Part shown: piece after piece, positions 63,213-64,000 of the stretch
Position numbering within the stretch: the first letter of the stretch is position 1
Layout of the letters: every line of letters begins with the position of its first letter
Source of the DNA: Nocardiopsis mwathae
Lineage (GTDB): Bacteria > Actinomycetota > Actinomycetes > Streptosporangiales > Streptosporangiaceae
Length of the DNA: 64,000 bases
NCBI RefSeq assembly: GCF_014201195.1
Contig: NZ_JACHDS010000001.1
Location: 3,782,001-3,846,000, forward strand
Reading direction: 5' to 3'
Translations under genes and position numbers: made by a program
The notes under the pieces: model-generated
What the model saw: the letters and a program-made list of their open reading frames with translations, nothing else
Databases searched by the model: none
What the model was told of the DNA's origin: nothing

Positions 63213-64000
63213 ATGGACATTGGACAGGGCCTTACCGAGGCGTGGAGCGCGGTCGCGACGTTCGGCCCCCTCCTCGTCATGTTCCTGCTGATCCTGGTCA
63301 TCGGGTGGATCATCGCGAAACTCGTCGGCCGACTGGTCGGCAAGGGCCTCGCCCGCGTCGGCCTCGACCGCGCCCTGGAGCGCAGCGGCGTCGGCGAGTA
63401 CTTCGAGCGCAGCCGCTACGACGCCAGCGAACTGTGCGGCAAGATCGTCTACTACCTCGGTCTGCTGATCGTCCTGCAGCTCGCGTTCAGCGTCTTCGGC
63501 CCGGCCAACCCGGTGACCCAGCTGCTCAACAGCGTCATCGCGTGGATCCCGCAGGCCATCGTCGCCCTGGTCATCATCGTGGTGGCCGGAGTGATAGCCA
63601 AGGCCGCGCGCGACATCGTCTCCGGTGCCATGGGCGGGCTGAGCTACGGGCGCTTGGTGGCCAACCTCGTCGGCATCTTCATCATGGCGCTGGGTGTCAT
63701 CGCCGCCCTGAACCAGGTCGGTATCGCGACCACGGTGACCCAGCCGGTGCTCATCGCGGTCCTGGCGACCATCGGCGGCATCCTGGTCGTCGGTGTCGGC
63801 GGCGGGATGATCAAGCCCATGCAGGAGCGGTGGAGCCGGTGGCTCGATACCGCGGAGCGGGAGACCGCCGCGGCCTTGCGGGAGAACGGCGGCTACCGGG
63901 CCGGGCGCGCCGACGCGATGGGCCGGGCGGGCGCCCCCGCCCAGGCCGAGCCGGAGGAGCGGCAGGCTCCGGCGACGCACGGCCCGGCGATGGGCGAGGA
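63213..64000 (+). CDS. TM-helix mechanosensitive-channel-like membrane protein, 3' end cut
   Basis: The frame is open to the window end (262 codons so far). It has five or so hydrophobic helices and the conserved-TM-helix pattern of small-conductance channel relatives (LLVMFLLILVIGWIIAKLV, AIVALVIIVVAGVIAKAARD, TIGGILVVGVGGGM). A charged cytoplasmic tail follows. The ATG at 63213 has GGGGGGAC a few bases upstream. The C-terminal end is missing, so the presence of a full MscS beta domain cannot be judged. Confidence 0.85.
   Translation, partial: MDIGQGLTEAWSAVATFGPLLVMFLLILVIGWIIAKLVGRLVGKGLARVGLDRALERSGVGEYFERSRYDASELCGKIVYYLGLLIVLQLAFSVFGPANPVTQLLNSVIAWIPQAIVALVIIVVAGVIAKAARDIVSGAMGGLSYGRLVANLVGIFIMALGVIAALNQVGIATTVTQPVLIAVLATIGGILVVGVGGGMIKPMQERWSRWLDTAERETAAALRENGGYRAGRADAMGRAGAPAQAEPEERQAPATHGPAMGE

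Overview
The window comes from a very GC-rich actinomycete chromosome. Protein content (DasR-like regulator, SigR/RsrA, WhiB7, mycoredoxin, AdnA/AdnB, UPF0182, DUF2342, PPA1309 and DUF5753 proteins) and type I-E-like CRISPR repeats point to Actinomycetia. From memory I favour the Nocardiopsis/Thermobifida/Streptomonospora group, but there is no rRNA here to confirm this.

Region by region. 1-2.5 kb: the 3' part of a DasR-like GntR regulator, an acetolactate-synthase-like ThDP enzyme, and a three-repeat CRISPR remnant between convergent genes. 2.5-9.2 kb: a FlK-type thioesterase, a TB7.3-like biotinylated protein, two membrane HD/HD-GYP proteins, the redox pair sigR-rsrA behind a textbook sigma-R promoter, and a methyltransferase. 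9.2-12.3 kb: a solitary CRISPR-like repeat, thiC under a TPP riboswitch, and an SRAP peptidase. 12.3-16.3 kb: an accessory stretch with a DUF5753 regulator, small unknown proteins, OsmC, a secreted Amidase_6 protein and a lipoprotein; part of it looks less GC-rich. 16.3-23.8 kb: aroA-rsgA, a Clp_N/HTH protein with an operator over its leaderless promoter, a secreted Cys protein, a DUF2087 regulator, MITE copy 1, a TetR regulator, hisN and a lipoprotein. 24-27.2 kb: an FtsX permease/membrane-fusion/ATPase export operon. 27.2-27.9 kb: three tandem initiator-tRNA genes, each with its own promoter and terminator. 28-63 kb: a conserved housekeeping block (UPF0182, PPA1309, Lon/PDZ protease, moaE, SDR, DUF2342, NUDIX, DUF2064, YgjP peptidase, whiB7, tesB, uvrD2, mrx1, nudC, M20 dipeptidase, adnB-adnA, an alkyltransferase-like protein, moeZ, a hydrolase and TetR). 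As I recall it, this order largely parallels Mycobacterium tuberculosis Rv3193c-Rv3208. The last gene is a membrane channel-like protein cut by the window end.

How the genes work together. Thiol-redox defence is represented by sigR/rsrA, and mycoredoxin has a sigma-R-like promoter of its own. Antibiotic-stress control is represented by whiB7, with a hallmark promoter, a long leader, an upstream ORF and an attenuator-like hairpin. DNA repair is represented by SRAP, UvrD2, AdnAB and the alkyltransferase-like protein.

The most unusual items are: a fold-III PLP-decarboxylase-like protein that lacks the canonical lysine; a MITE whose terminal CTAG supplies the moeZ stop codon; a perfect 26-bp inverted repeat between divergent genes; and orphan CRISPR fragments with no cas genes in view. 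I found no complete, obviously new multi-gene defence system.
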